Assembly: GCF_004365705.1 (NCBI RefSeq)
Contig: NZ_SOBN01000002.1
Span: 682,001-746,000 of the forward strand
Direction: 5' to 3'
DNA: 64,000 nucleotides
DNA from: Streptomyces sp. 846.5
GTDB taxonomy: Bacteria > Actinomycetota > Actinomycetes > Streptomycetales > Streptomycetaceae
Below the pieces are notes generated by a model that saw only the letters and a list, made by a program, of their open reading frames with translations, ran no database searches and had not been told where the DNA came from. The position numbers and the translations under genes were made by a program. Of this stretch, positions 36,877 through 45,248 are shown in pieces; within the stretch, counting starts at the first letter, position 1, and each line of letters begins with the position of its first letter.

Positions 36877-38609
36877 CAGCTGTCCTGCCCAGGCGGCCGC
36901 TGCGCCGACAGGTGTGGTTGGGCCCCGTTGCTGGCGATCAGGTCGCGGGCCTCCTGGATGGGCAGGTCGGCCCCCAGATGGGCGCCGAGGCGCAGCCAGT
37001 CGTAGCCGATCTCCAAGGTGGCCCGCCAGCCGTCGGCCGAGTCGAACGAGTCGGGGAACGCGTCGGCCCCGGTGATCCCCCGGACCAGATCGACGAAGGC
37101 CTCCAGCTCGGCCAGCACGGCCGAGCCGTGCTCGGGCGTGTCGATGGTCAGCTGGTCCAGGCGGGTCGCGAGGCCCCGGATCTGCTGGGTGCCGGAGGGC
37201 AGCAGGGTCAGTCGGCGGATCAGATCCGAGTCGGGCGGCAGCGGGTTGACCCCGTAGGCGCTGAACAGGCCGCGCAGGGCCGCCTGGAGAGCGCGGCGGG
37301 CGGTCAGCTCGGCCACTCGCCACTGACCCCGCTGCAGGGCGCCCGCGAGATCCTCCCGGGCGTTCTCGACCAGGACGTTGGACCACACCAGGGCCATCGC
37401 GGCCGCCGCGAACCGTTCGGCCGGGAGCGGTACCAGGTCGATGCTGTCGACAGCGGTGACGGCGGCGCCGCGGACGGTGAGCAGCGGCTGCGCGGTGCTG
37501 GGCGGTGGGGTGATCGGGCCCGGTGGCGCGCCGAGCGGCAGCGCGGGGGTGACCGTGCCGCCGCCCTTCCAGGCGAGCCGGACCAGTCCGAGTCTCAGGA
37601 AGTCCGCCAGCAGGGAGCCGGCCGAGCCGACCCCGGTCGCCTCGGCGCCGGCCAGCACCTGCGGCAGCGACCTGCCGAGGACGAGGGAGCGCCACACCTG
37701 CCCGGCCTGCGGGCCGAGGGCGAACACGTCGCGCCGGCCACGGATCACCTGGACCCGCTCACCGGTCTGCCAGGTGGTCACTCCCGCTCTGCGTTCGACG
37801 GTGAGCCGGTCGGGTCGCCACTGGATGCCGCTGATCCCCAGGTCCTCGGCCAACGCGACGCAGGCGGCGACGTAGTCCGCCGCAGGCAGGTCTCGGGCGG
37901 AGGACTCCAAGGACCAGTAGTGCTCGCGGACCTCGGGCCGATCGACCCGGTCCAGCTGCATGGACAGCCACTTCGGCTCCAGGTAGGTCTCCCCCTGCCA
38001 GGCCGCCCATGCCTTCACCACCTGCACCAGCCCGGCCCGGGCCCAGTCGACGGCCTCCTCCGACTCTCCGAGGCACGCCAGGGCCATCGCCTGCCGGAGC
38101 GACTGCCTGGCGTAGTGCTCCCACCAGTCGCCGGCTGTCCGGCGCAGTTGCTCGGCCGGCAGCAGACCCTTGATCTCGTCCACCAGCGCGTGGCCGCGCA
38201 GCGGGAAGCTGTTCAGCAGCCGCTGGCAGCGGTTCAGCAGGTCCTCCGGAATCCTGGCGACCCGCTTGGCTCCGGCCTGCAACTCCGCGAACTGCTCGGC
38301 GATCTGGCGCACGGTGCGGGTCCGGACCTCGACCCGGCGGCCGTCCACGAAGAGCAGCGAGGGCATCGTGGGCAGGTCGTTCTCGTCGCGGCCGATGAGC
38401 AGGAAGTCGATGTCCGAGGAGGGATTGCCGAATCCCTCGGCGATTGAGCCTTCGAGCACCACCGCCCACTCGTCGCCGGGCCGCAGCTCGGCCAGCGCCT
38501 TGTCCAGCAGTCCTTGCAGGTAGTCCTCGCTGAGGATCACGCGAATGCCTCCGTCCTGGTCCTGGGAGTCTCGAAAGTCCTGGGAGTCTCCGATTTCATG
38601 ACGTTCCAT
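36876..38609 (-). CDS. Nucleotidyltransferase (Pol beta/ANT superfamily)
   Basis: A 577-residue protein. Near the N-terminus EGSIAEGFGNPSSDIDFLL carries the GS-x-x-x-G and D-x-D metal-binding motif of the Pol beta nucleotidyltransferase superfamily. The long C-terminal part is helical, including several ALA-rich segments, with no second domain recognised. The start (38609) overlaps the end of the phosphotransferase gene by 14 bases. The N-terminus contains a short duplicated motif (GDSQD/RDSQD). Relatives adenylate antibiotics or transfer NMP to sugars and phosphates. Together with a rifampicin-phosphotransferase-like and an NDK-like gene, it suggests nucleotide activation or modification of a small molecule. 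Confidence 0.8.
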   Translation of the reverse strand: MERHEIGDSQDFRDSQDQDGGIRVILSEDYLQGLLDKALAELRPGDEWAVVLEGSIAEGFGNPSSDIDFLLIGRDENDLPTMPSLLFVDGRRVEVRTRTVRQIAEQFAELQAGAKRVARIPEDLLNRCQRLLNSFPLRGHALVDEIKGLLPAEQLRRTAGDWWEHYARQSLRQAMALACLGESEEAVDWARAGLVQVVKAWAAWQGETYLEPKWLSMQLDRVDRPEVREHYWSLESSARDLPAADYVAACVALAEDLGISGIQWRPDRLTVERRAGVTTWQTGERVQVIRGRRDVFALGPQAGQVWRSLVLGRSLPQVLAGAEATGVGSAGSLLADFLRLGLVRLAWKGGGTVTPALPLGAPPGPITPPPSTAQPLLTVRGAAVTAVDSIDLVPLPAERFAAAAMALVWSNVLVENAREDLAGALQRGQWRVAELTARRALQAALRGLFSAYGVNPLPPDSDLIRRLTLLPSGTQQIRGLATRLDQLTIDTPEHGSAVLAELEAFVDLVRGITGADAFPDSFDSADGWRATLEIGYDWLRLGAHLGADLPIQEARDLIASNGAQPHLSAQRPPGQDS

Positions 38610-41385
38610 CAGGAACGGCCAGCACCGTCACCGTGCCGGCGCCGCCGTCGACCCGCAGCCGGGTCCCGGAGCGGATCTCCGTGGTGATGTTCTTGACCTG
38701 GACCACCGTGGGGATGCCGAGTTCGCGTGCCACGACGGCGACGTGGGTCAGCGGGCTGCCGCGCTCGATGACCAGCGCAGCAGCGGAGGACAGCGCAGAC
38801 ACCCAGCCGGGGTCGGTCCGGTAGGTCAGCATGATGCCGCCGCCGATGTCGCGCGGGGCGTCGGTGACCACCGCCAGGCCCTCGACGACTCCGGGGCACG
38901 AGGCGGTGCCGCGGAACTCGCGTGCTCCGCTGCGCACCGCGCCGTCCGCGGTCCAGCCGGCGCGTTCGAGGTTGCCCCGCCAGTACGGCGCACCGTGGGT
39001 GGTGAACCTCGACGGGGCACGGAGTTCGGCGTCCTCGGCCAGCTGCCGCCTGCGCACCACGACCAGCTCCCTGAGCTCGGTGTGCGCGATCGAGCCCTCG
39101 AAAGCCCCGCGCAGTTCCTCCAGGCGCAGCAGGAAGACATCGTCCCAGGCGTCGATCGCCTGAATCCTGGCCAGGTCGCGACCCATCGCCCGGAGCATCC
39201 GCTTGGCGGCGCCGAAGGCCCTGGTGCGGCAGAAACGCAGCCGCTCGCGGTCGGCGAGCGACCTGCGGGTCTTGCCGCGCACGAGGTCGTAGACCCAGCG
39301 GCGCGGGCCGCGCAAGCGCTGGTCGAGGTAGTCGTCCGCGTCCGCGCCACGGTCCGGACCCGCCTCCGGCAGGGCGCCGCGCAGCAGGGTGAACAGACCG
39401 GTCGGGTCCTCGCTCAGGTCGGGCACTTCGAGTTTGAGCTCGTCCGGGCTGCGGTAGCCGTACGCGTCGATGTAGGCGTCGACGGCGGCCAGCATCGCGG
39501 TGTGCCCACCGTCCTGCAGGGCCCGGTACAGCTCGCCGTCAGCGGTACGCTCGATCAGCTCCCGCAGCGGCTCGTCGGCGCGGACCAGCGCGGCCATCTC
39601 GGCGAGCGCCTGCACCGGCTCTGCGGACTCCAGTCCCATGCCGGGGGCGGCGGCCGCCAGGGTGAACCACTCGGGCGCGTCGGGCAGCCAGCGTCGGGTC
39701 AGCAGGGTGAGCATGCCGACGGAGAGCAGGATCGTGGCGTCCAGGGCCATCATCGGGCCCCATTTCTCGATCAGTTCCCGCTGCAGCCGACGGAACCGGC
39801 GATATGTCTCCTCGCCCGGCAGCGCATCGTAGTCGACATGGTTGAACACGTCGTACGCCTGGTAGAAACCCCGTTGGAAAGCATCGACGGCCTTCCCCAT
39901 GGCGAGGAATCTGTAGGTGAACACGGCGTATCTGGCCGACCGTGACATGCGGCCGCGCAGGCCCGATGGGGAAATGAAGGGATGGAGACTGGTGGCCATT
40001 TCTTCGGAAAGGCTCTCCTCGACCCCGAGGGAGAATTCGAGCACCCGCCGGGTCAGCGGATAGAGCGGCGCCAGCCGTACCATGCGGTACCAGTGGAAGA
40101 GGTTGTAGTACACCCGGCCGTGGAAGTAGCCCAGCATCTGGGGCGTCCACTCCTGCAGCTGTCGGAGCTGGTCCCCCGACACGTGCAGCGCACGGGCGTA
40201 GTGCTCGTAGACCGTCGCATAGGTATCCGCCGCGAAGCTGAAGGTGAGCGGGGAGACGATCCCGCTGAAGCTCTCGATGATGTTCGAGTTGTCCCAGATC
40301 CGCAGTTCGCCCTCGGGTTCGGGTTCGCCCTCGGGTTCGGGTTCGCCCTCGGGTTTGGGTTCGCCCTCGGGTTTGGGTTCGCCCTCGGGTTTGGGTTCGG
40401 CCTGTAGGGATTCCCGGAGCGGAGTGGTGACGGGCCTGCTCTGCAGGACCCAGACGGTGCCTGCGGCGATCGCCCACTCGATGTCCTGCGGCGCCCCGTA
40501 CAGCTGCGTCGCCAGGACTCCGATCCGGTGCAGGCTGACAAGATCGTCCGCAGTCACCGACAGTGCGTCGCGGTCGGCGGACGGCACCTCCTCGACCACG
40601 CAACCCGACCCCGCGGCAGGGCGGTAGCTCTCTTCCTTACCACCGATCACCGTGTGGACCGGCTCCCCGGTGCCGGCGTCCAGGACCACGGTGTCGGCGT
40701 CCACAGCGCCCGAGACCAGTCCTTCGCCGAGCCCGTACACCGAGCTGACCACGTAAGACCTGGTGCTGCCGGTCGTCGGATCGGCAGTGAACAGCACGCC
40801 GCTCCGCTCAGCGGGCACCATCTGCTGGACGATGACCGCCACGCCGCCCGCGCTCGGCGGCAGGCCCCGCTGCGACCGGTAGTGCAGTGACCGCTCGGAG
40901 AACCCGGAGGCCCAGCAGCTGCGGACCTGCGCCGTCAACTGCTCCAGCCCGGAGACGTTGAGGAAGCTGTCGAACTGGCCCGCGAAGGAGTGCTCCGCGC
41001 CGTCCTCTTCCGCACCGGAGGAGCGGACCGCCACCGGACCCGCTCCGGCCAGCTCGTATGCCGAGGCGAGGGCGGCGGCGACGGGGCCGTCCATGGGTGC
41101 CGCCTCGATGAGTTCGGCGATCTTCGCAGCGACCGCCGCAGGCTGCTGCTCCCAGCCGTCCCCCAGCAGCAGCTCCAACTCCTCGTCGAGGCCGCTGCCG
41201 CGGGCGAACTCGGCGAAGACGTCGAGACCGATCACCGCCCAGCGCGGAACCTGGAACCCGGCGGCGGTGAGCACCTGCAGGTTGCGACCTTTGCCGCCGG
41301 CGGACCGCGCGAACTCATGCGCATCGCTCCTGGGCGTCAGAATGCGCAGCGGCGGAACTGCTGATCCTGCCGTGGCTGACATCAT
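38596..41385 (-). CDS. PEP-synthase-like phosphotransferase, rifampicin-phosphotransferase architecture
   Basis: A 929-residue protein in three parts. Residues about 1-330 are an ATP-grasp/PPDK N-terminal domain (GGKGRNLQVL, VRSSGAEEDG, GVLFTADPTTG, QDIEWAI). A repetitive linker follows (five EGEP(K/E)P units), then a helical region (about 370-830) of unknown specificity, and a C-terminal swivelling His domain (about 840-929) with the phospho-carrier His in RGSPLTHVAVVARELGIP. This order equals that of rifampicin phosphotransferase, which phosphorylates a polyketide with ATP, rather than housekeeping PEP synthase. The ATG at 41385 is preceded by GGAGGA. First gene of the seven-gene operon and probable phosphorylation of a pathway intermediate or of the product for self-protection. 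Confidence 0.88.
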   Translation of the reverse strand: MMSATAGSAVPPLRILTPRSDAHEFARSAGGKGRNLQVLTAAGFQVPRWAVIGLDVFAEFARGSGLDEELELLLGDGWEQQPAAVAAKIAELIEAAPMDGPVAAALASAYELAGAGPVAVRSSGAEEDGAEHSFAGQFDSFLNVSGLEQLTAQVRSCWASGFSERSLHYRSQRGLPPSAGGVAVIVQQMVPAERSGVLFTADPTTGSTRSYVVSSVYGLGEGLVSGAVDADTVVLDAGTGEPVHTVIGGKEESYRPAAGSGCVVEEVPSADRDALSVTADDLVSLHRIGVLATQLYGAPQDIEWAIAAGTVWVLQSRPVTTPLRESLQAEPKPEGEPKPEGEPKPEGEPEPEGEPEPEGELRIWDNSNIIESFSGIVSPLTFSFAADTYATVYEHYARALHVSGDQLRQLQEWTPQMLGYFHGRVYYNLFHWYRMVRLAPLYPLTRRVLEFSLGVEESLSEEMATSLHPFISPSGLRGRMSRSARYAVFTYRFLAMGKAVDAFQRGFYQAYDVFNHVDYDALPGEETYRRFRRLQRELIEKWGPMMALDATILLSVGMLTLLTRRWLPDAPEWFTLAAAAPGMGLESAEPVQALAEMAALVRADEPLRELIERTADGELYRALQDGGHTAMLAAVDAYIDAYGYRSPDELKLEVPDLSEDPTGLFTLLRGALPEAGPDRGADADDYLDQRLRGPRRWVYDLVRGKTRRSLADRERLRFCRTRAFGAAKRMLRAMGRDLARIQAIDAWDDVFLLRLEELRGAFEGSIAHTELRELVVVRRRQLAEDAELRAPSRFTTHGAPYWRGNLERAGWTADGAVRSGAREFRGTASCPGVVEGLAVVTDAPRDIGGGIMLTYRTDPGWVSALSSAAALVIERGSPLTHVAVVARELGIPTVVQVKNITTEIRSGTRLRVDGGAGTVTVLAVPDGTS
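40306..40395. repeat. Five tandem 18-bp units in the phosphotransferase linker
   Basis: The unit ttcgccctcgggttcggg (with a gttt variant) is repeated at 40306, 40324, 40342, 40360 and 40378. It encodes a charged, proline-rich hinge between the ATP-binding and middle domains. Prone to copy-number change. Confidence 0.9.
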
Positions 41386-41497
41386 GGTGGTCTTCCTCCG
41401 ATTCTGCGTCCGGGGTGAGGTAGGACGGCCTGTCGAGGCAGTCTGCGGTCGGCGATCGCGGGTTCGAGTCAGTCATGTGACTGCACCGCGCGGACAT

Positions 41498-41513
41498 CTA
41501 GGGAGATTGCCGA
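41498..41513. promoter_or_regulatory. Putative PAS-LuxR operator between the seven-gene operon and the LAL regulator
   Basis: The site ctagggagattgccga keeps the CTAGGGA arm and 11 of 16 consensus positions. It lies 113 bp before the phosphotransferase start and 88 bp before the divergent LAL gene, so it could act on either or both. Confidence 0.5.
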
Positions 41514-41600
41514 AGTCCCACACCAGGACCCGGAGCTAGAGTTGACGCCCCAGCCAGCCTCTCCAGCCCGCCAGTCCCTGTGCACGGACAGGAGTCGTTC

Positions 41601-44351
41601 TTGACTGCTCCACCCATCTCCGACAACACGTTCGTGGGTCGTGACCTCGAAGCCGCCCGGATCAGAAGCGTGCTGCACCCTTCGCACGGCACCGGGCATG
41701 CTCTCGTCATCACCGGCGAGCCGGGAATCGGCAAGAGCACGCTCCTCGACAGGGAGGTCCGGCACGCTCGCGAGACCGGTCTCCAGGTGCTCCGGGCCGA
41801 AGGCAGCCAGCAGGAGACCGACCTGGCCTTCGCTGGCCTGCATCAGCTCCTCAAGCCGGTGCTGGACCGGGCGGAGAGCCTTCCGGAGCGGCAACGCGAC
41901 GCCCTGCTGGGCGCCTTCGGGATCACCGCCGGGCCTGCGGAGCCCGGTCAGCTGATCATCGGCATCGCGGTCCTCAGCCTGCTGTCGGACCTGGCCGGCA
42001 CCCGTCCCGTGCTGCTCGTGGTCGACGACGCGCAATGGCTGGACCAGGACTCGCTGGAAGTGCTCGGGTTCGTGGCCAGGAGGCTGAGAGACGAGCGGAT
42101 CATGATGCTGAGCGCCGTCCGCAGCGGTGCCCGGCTCCTCGCGTACGCTCACAACCAGCCGGTTGTCGACCTGGGGCCGCTCGATGCGGTCGCCGCGAAC
42201 CAGCTCCTTGACGCACAGCCCCGACCACCCGCCGGTCGCGTCCGACCACGCATCCTGGCCGAGGCGGCGGGTAACCCCCTGGCGCTGGTCGAGTTCGCGA
42301 AAATGGGCTCCGCCCGCGAGCGCGCGCTCGCACCGGCCGGACCGCTGCCGCTCACCGACCGGCTTGAACAGGTCTACAGCGCGACGTTGGACGAACTGCC
42401 CAGTGCCACCCGGCAGGCACTGCTGCTGGCGGCCACCGACACCGGCACCCCGGACGGCGTCGCACCCGAGGTATGGCTGCCCGCGGAGAAGGCCGGCCTG
42501 GTCCGCGTCCGCGACGGCCACGTCCGGTTCCGCCACCCGCTCATCCGGTCCGCCGTCTACCACGCCGCGGCCCCGCCGGAACGCCACCTGGCCCACCTCA
42601 TCTGGGCCGAGGCACTGCACGATGTCCCGGACCGACGCACCTGGCATCTGGCCGCCGCGAGCAACGGCCCGGACGAGAGCGTGGCCCAGGCACTGGAGCG
42701 CACTGCCGGTCAGGTCCAGCAGCGGGGCGGCTTCGCGGCGGCGGCCCAGGCGCTCCAGCAGGCCGGCGAACTCAGCCCCGAACCCCGTGACGCCGCACGG
42801 CGGTTCACCCGCGCCGCCGGCATCGCGATCCTCACTGGCGACACGGGCTGGGTCGAGGAGCTGACGGCCCGGGTCGACTCACTCACCGACGACCCCGTGC
42901 AGCTCGCACTCGCCGCACTGCGCCGGGGCCAGGCCCTCGCCCTCACCCCCCGCCGTACTCTCGCCTACCCGCTGCTGCTGCGCACGGCCGAGACCCTCGC
43001 GCGGCTCCACCCGGCACCGGCGCTTGAGGCCCTCGCCGCAGCGGCCCTGGTCAGCTACTACCACGGGGATATCTCCCAGCGAGACGACTTCCGGCGCGTG
43101 CTGTCCCTCCTGGGCAGGACGCCGCTCGGCGGGACGCCGAAGGAGCACGACGGCGGGCTGGCGGAACTCTGGATCCGGGCAGCGACCGATCCTCCGTCCG
43201 GCAGAGCGGCGAACCTCTCCGAACTGCGCCGGCTGGTCTCGGCCGGACCATCCGGGTCCGGGCCGCTGACCGCCCTGGCCACCGTCGCCTGGGTTCTCGA
43301 CGAAACCGCGCTGGCCGTCTCCCTGTTCGGCACGGCGGCACAATCCTCGCCCGCGTCAGCGAGGCTGCCGGACGCGCTCCGCTGCGTCGCGGGCTGGGCC
43401 TGTCTGGAGGAGGGCGAGTGGACGCGGGCACGGGACATCGCGAGCGGCTCGATCCGCGCGGCAGCCGAAGCCCGACCCCCGCACCGGGCGCCATCGGCGT
43501 TGACACTCGACGCCGCCGTCCTCGCCCTCCAGGGGGACTCCGGGGCGGCACGGGAATCGGCCATGAAAGCGCTGGCCTGCGTGACGGCACGTGACACCTT
43601 CGTGATCGTCCGGGCCCGCTGGGCGCTGGGGATCGCAGCAGCGGCGCAGGGCGACCATGAGACCGCGTTCGACCAGTTCCGCATGATGTTCACCGCCGAC
43701 GGATCACCAGTGCACTACCACGCGTCCGCCGTGGGCCTGGCCGATCTCGCCGCGGCAGCGGTTCGCGGCGGGCGGCGTGACGGCGCGCGCACGGTCGTGA
43801 ACCGGGCGGCGCGCCACCTGGAGCACGCCTCACCACGTCAACGCGTCCTGCTCTCGCGGGCAAGGGCGCTGCTGGCCGGCCCCGACGATGCCGAACGCCA
43901 CTTCCGAGCCGCGCTCGACGAGCCGTCCAGCGAGGATCGGCCGTTCGAGCATGCTCTGACGCAGTTGGACTACGCGGAATGGCTCCGTCGGCAACTCCGC
44001 CCGAGCCAGGCACGCCCGTTGCTGGCCGCCGGGCTGGAGACCTTCCGCAGGCTGGGCGCCCAGCCGTGGACCGATCGCACGCTGTCCGAACTGCGCGCGG
44101 TCGGGGTTCGCGAGGCCACCAGCGCTCCGCCGACGCTGCGGGCACTCACCCCGCAGCAACGGCAGATCGTGCACCTGGCTGCCCGTGGACTGACCAACCG
44201 CGAGATCGGCGAGCGGTTGCTGCTCTCCCCACGCACCGTCAGTTCACACCTCTACCGGTCCTTTCCCAAACTGGGGGTCACCGCCCGCTCCCAGCTCCGC
44301 GACCTCGTCGACGGCACCATGACCGACCCGAGAACCTTCGCCCACCGCTGA
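41601..44351 (+). CDS. LAL-family LuxR transcriptional regulator
   Basis: A large ATP-binding regulator of about 916 residues. The N-terminal ATPase has Walker A GEPGIGKST and Walker B LLVVDDAQW; a long helical/TPR-like middle region follows; the C-terminal LuxR helix-turn-helix is clear (LTPQQRQIVHLAARGLTNRE ... ERLLLSPRTVSSHL). The TTG at 41601 is chosen because AGGAG precedes it by 6 bases; a GTG at 41580 lacks a ribosome site. LAL regulators are typical pathway activators of macrolide clusters. It is divergent from the seven-gene operon and marks the right border of the cluster. With the PAS-LuxR protein it may form a two-level cascade, as in polyene clusters. Confidence 0.93.
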   Translation: MTAPPISDNTFVGRDLEAARIRSVLHPSHGTGHALVITGEPGIGKSTLLDREVRHARETGLQVLRAEGSQQETDLAFAGLHQLLKPVLDRAESLPERQRDALLGAFGITAGPAEPGQLIIGIAVLSLLSDLAGTRPVLLVVDDAQWLDQDSLEVLGFVARRLRDERIMMLSAVRSGARLLAYAHNQPVVDLGPLDAVAANQLLDAQPRPPAGRVRPRILAEAAGNPLALVEFAKMGSARERALAPAGPLPLTDRLEQVYSATLDELPSATRQALLLAATDTGTPDGVAPEVWLPAEKAGLVRVRDGHVRFRHPLIRSAVYHAAAPPERHLAHLIWAEALHDVPDRRTWHLAAASNGPDESVAQALERTAGQVQQRGGFAAAAQALQQAGELSPEPRDAARRFTRAAGIAILTGDTGWVEELTARVDSLTDDPVQLALAALRRGQALALTPRRTLAYPLLLRTAETLARLHPAPALEALAAAALVSYYHGDISQRDDFRRVLSLLGRTPLGGTPKEHDGGLAELWIRAATDPPSGRAANLSELRRLVSAGPSGSGPLTALATVAWVLDETALAVSLFGTAAQSSPASARLPDALRCVAGWACLEEGEWTRARDIASGSIRAAAEARPPHRAPSALTLDAAVLALQGDSGAARESAMKALACVTARDTFVIVRARWALGIAAAAQGDHETAFDQFRMMFTADGSPVHYHASAVGLADLAAAAVRGGRRDGARTVVNRAARHLEHASPRQRVLLSRARALLAGPDDAERHFRAALDEPSSEDRPFEHALTQLDYAEWLRRQLRPSQARPLLAAGLETFRRLGAQPWTDRTLSELRAVGVREATSAPPTLRALTPQQRQIVHLAARGLTNREIGERLLLSPRTVSSHLYRSFPKLGVTARSQLRDLVDGTMTDPRTFAHR

Positions 44352-44792
44352 CCACTGATGATCCCCCATCGCACTGGACCACCTGCCGTACCCTCAGCCG
44401 CGACCGGTCCAGCGTCAGCGCACCCTCCGCGTCGGTCAGCCGCGTCGGCAAAACGGGTCTCTGACGTACCGTCAGGGTAGTGCACTTCTGGCCCTGTTCG
44501 CGGACACGTGGCAGCCGAACGGGCTCCTGCGGAGCAACCCGGGCGTCCGTGGAACCCTCCGCACGGAGCGGTTCCCCGCGCCCCACGCGTGCCCCTGTCA
44601 GTCCGCGGCGGCGATCAGCGGGCCGGCGCGACTACCGGTGGGACGGGTACTGGACGACCTGGTGGTAGGTCGGCCGGTTCTGCCAGTTGGAGTTGGCGTC
44701 GGTGATCCCGCCCGGCGGGCGCTGGACGCGATTCACCGCCGCACCGGGGACAATGGACGGGCGATCGTGAACCGCACTACGGGAGAAGCCCT
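44352..44792. other. Intergenic region at the right border of the cluster
   Basis: About 440 bp between the LAL regulator and the haemoglobin gene. It contains a small dyad CTGACG-tac-CGTCAG near 44461-44475, and one short minus-strand frame (listed separately). No other gene or strong terminator seen. Confidence 0.5.
44632..44736 (-). CDS. Tentative small ORF, 34 residues
   Basis: A GTG-initiated frame with 33 of its first 34 codons ending in G or C. It encodes a peptide rich in Gln, Asn, Pro and Tyr (including SNWQNRPTYHQVVQYP). No clear ribosome site. It might be the C-terminal remnant of a lost gene or a real small peptide; not recognised. Confidence 0.25.
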   Translation of the reverse strand: MNRVQRPPGGITDANSNWQNRPTYHQVVQYPSHR

Positions 44793-45248
44793 ATGACCGA
44801 GCGTTCCGAAACCCTGTTCGAGGCTGTCGGCGGAATCGACGCACTGCGCCGACTGAGCAGCACCTTCTACGACGCCGTCCTGGCCGACCCCTTGCTGGCG
44901 CCGGTCTTCGCCGACTTCACCCCCACCCATGTCGAGCACGTGGTCGTCTGGCTCGCCGAGGTCTTCGGGGGTCCCAGCGGCTTCACCGACGAACTCGGCG
45001 GCCACCAGACCCTGCTGCGCTCCCACCTGGGCCTGTCGATCACCGAGGAGCAGCGCCTGCGCTGGATGGAGCTGATGACGGCCGCCGTCGAGAAGGAGCT
45101 CCCGGACGACGAACTGCTGCGCCGACGCGTCGTCGAGTACTTCGACTGGGGAACCAGGATCGCCCGCGACGTCTCCGCCGACCCGGTCGGCCAGGACCTC
45201 GGCGACCCGGGCCCCACCCCCCGCTGGAGCTGGGACGGACTCGTCTGA
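44793..45248 (+). CDS. Truncated haemoglobin (group II-like)
   Basis: A 151-residue globin. The N-terminal LFEAVGGIDALRRLSSTFYDAV and the following LLAPVFADF are typical of truncated haemoglobins; the proximal His region is GGHQTLLRSHLGL, and a Trp-containing G-helix (RLRWMELM) follows. Group II members bind O2/NO and assist nitrosative-stress defence. The ATG at 44793 follows GGGAGA. Its 3' part overlaps, on the opposite strand, the extended frame of the saccharopine-dehydrogenase-like gene. Probably unrelated to the polyketide cluster. Confidence 0.9.
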   Translation: MTERSETLFEAVGGIDALRRLSSTFYDAVLADPLLAPVFADFTPTHVEHVVVWLAEVFGGPSGFTDELGGHQTLLRSHLGLSITEEQRLRWMELMTAAVEKELPDDELLRRRVVEYFDWGTRIARDVSADPVGQDLGDPGPTPRWSWDGLV

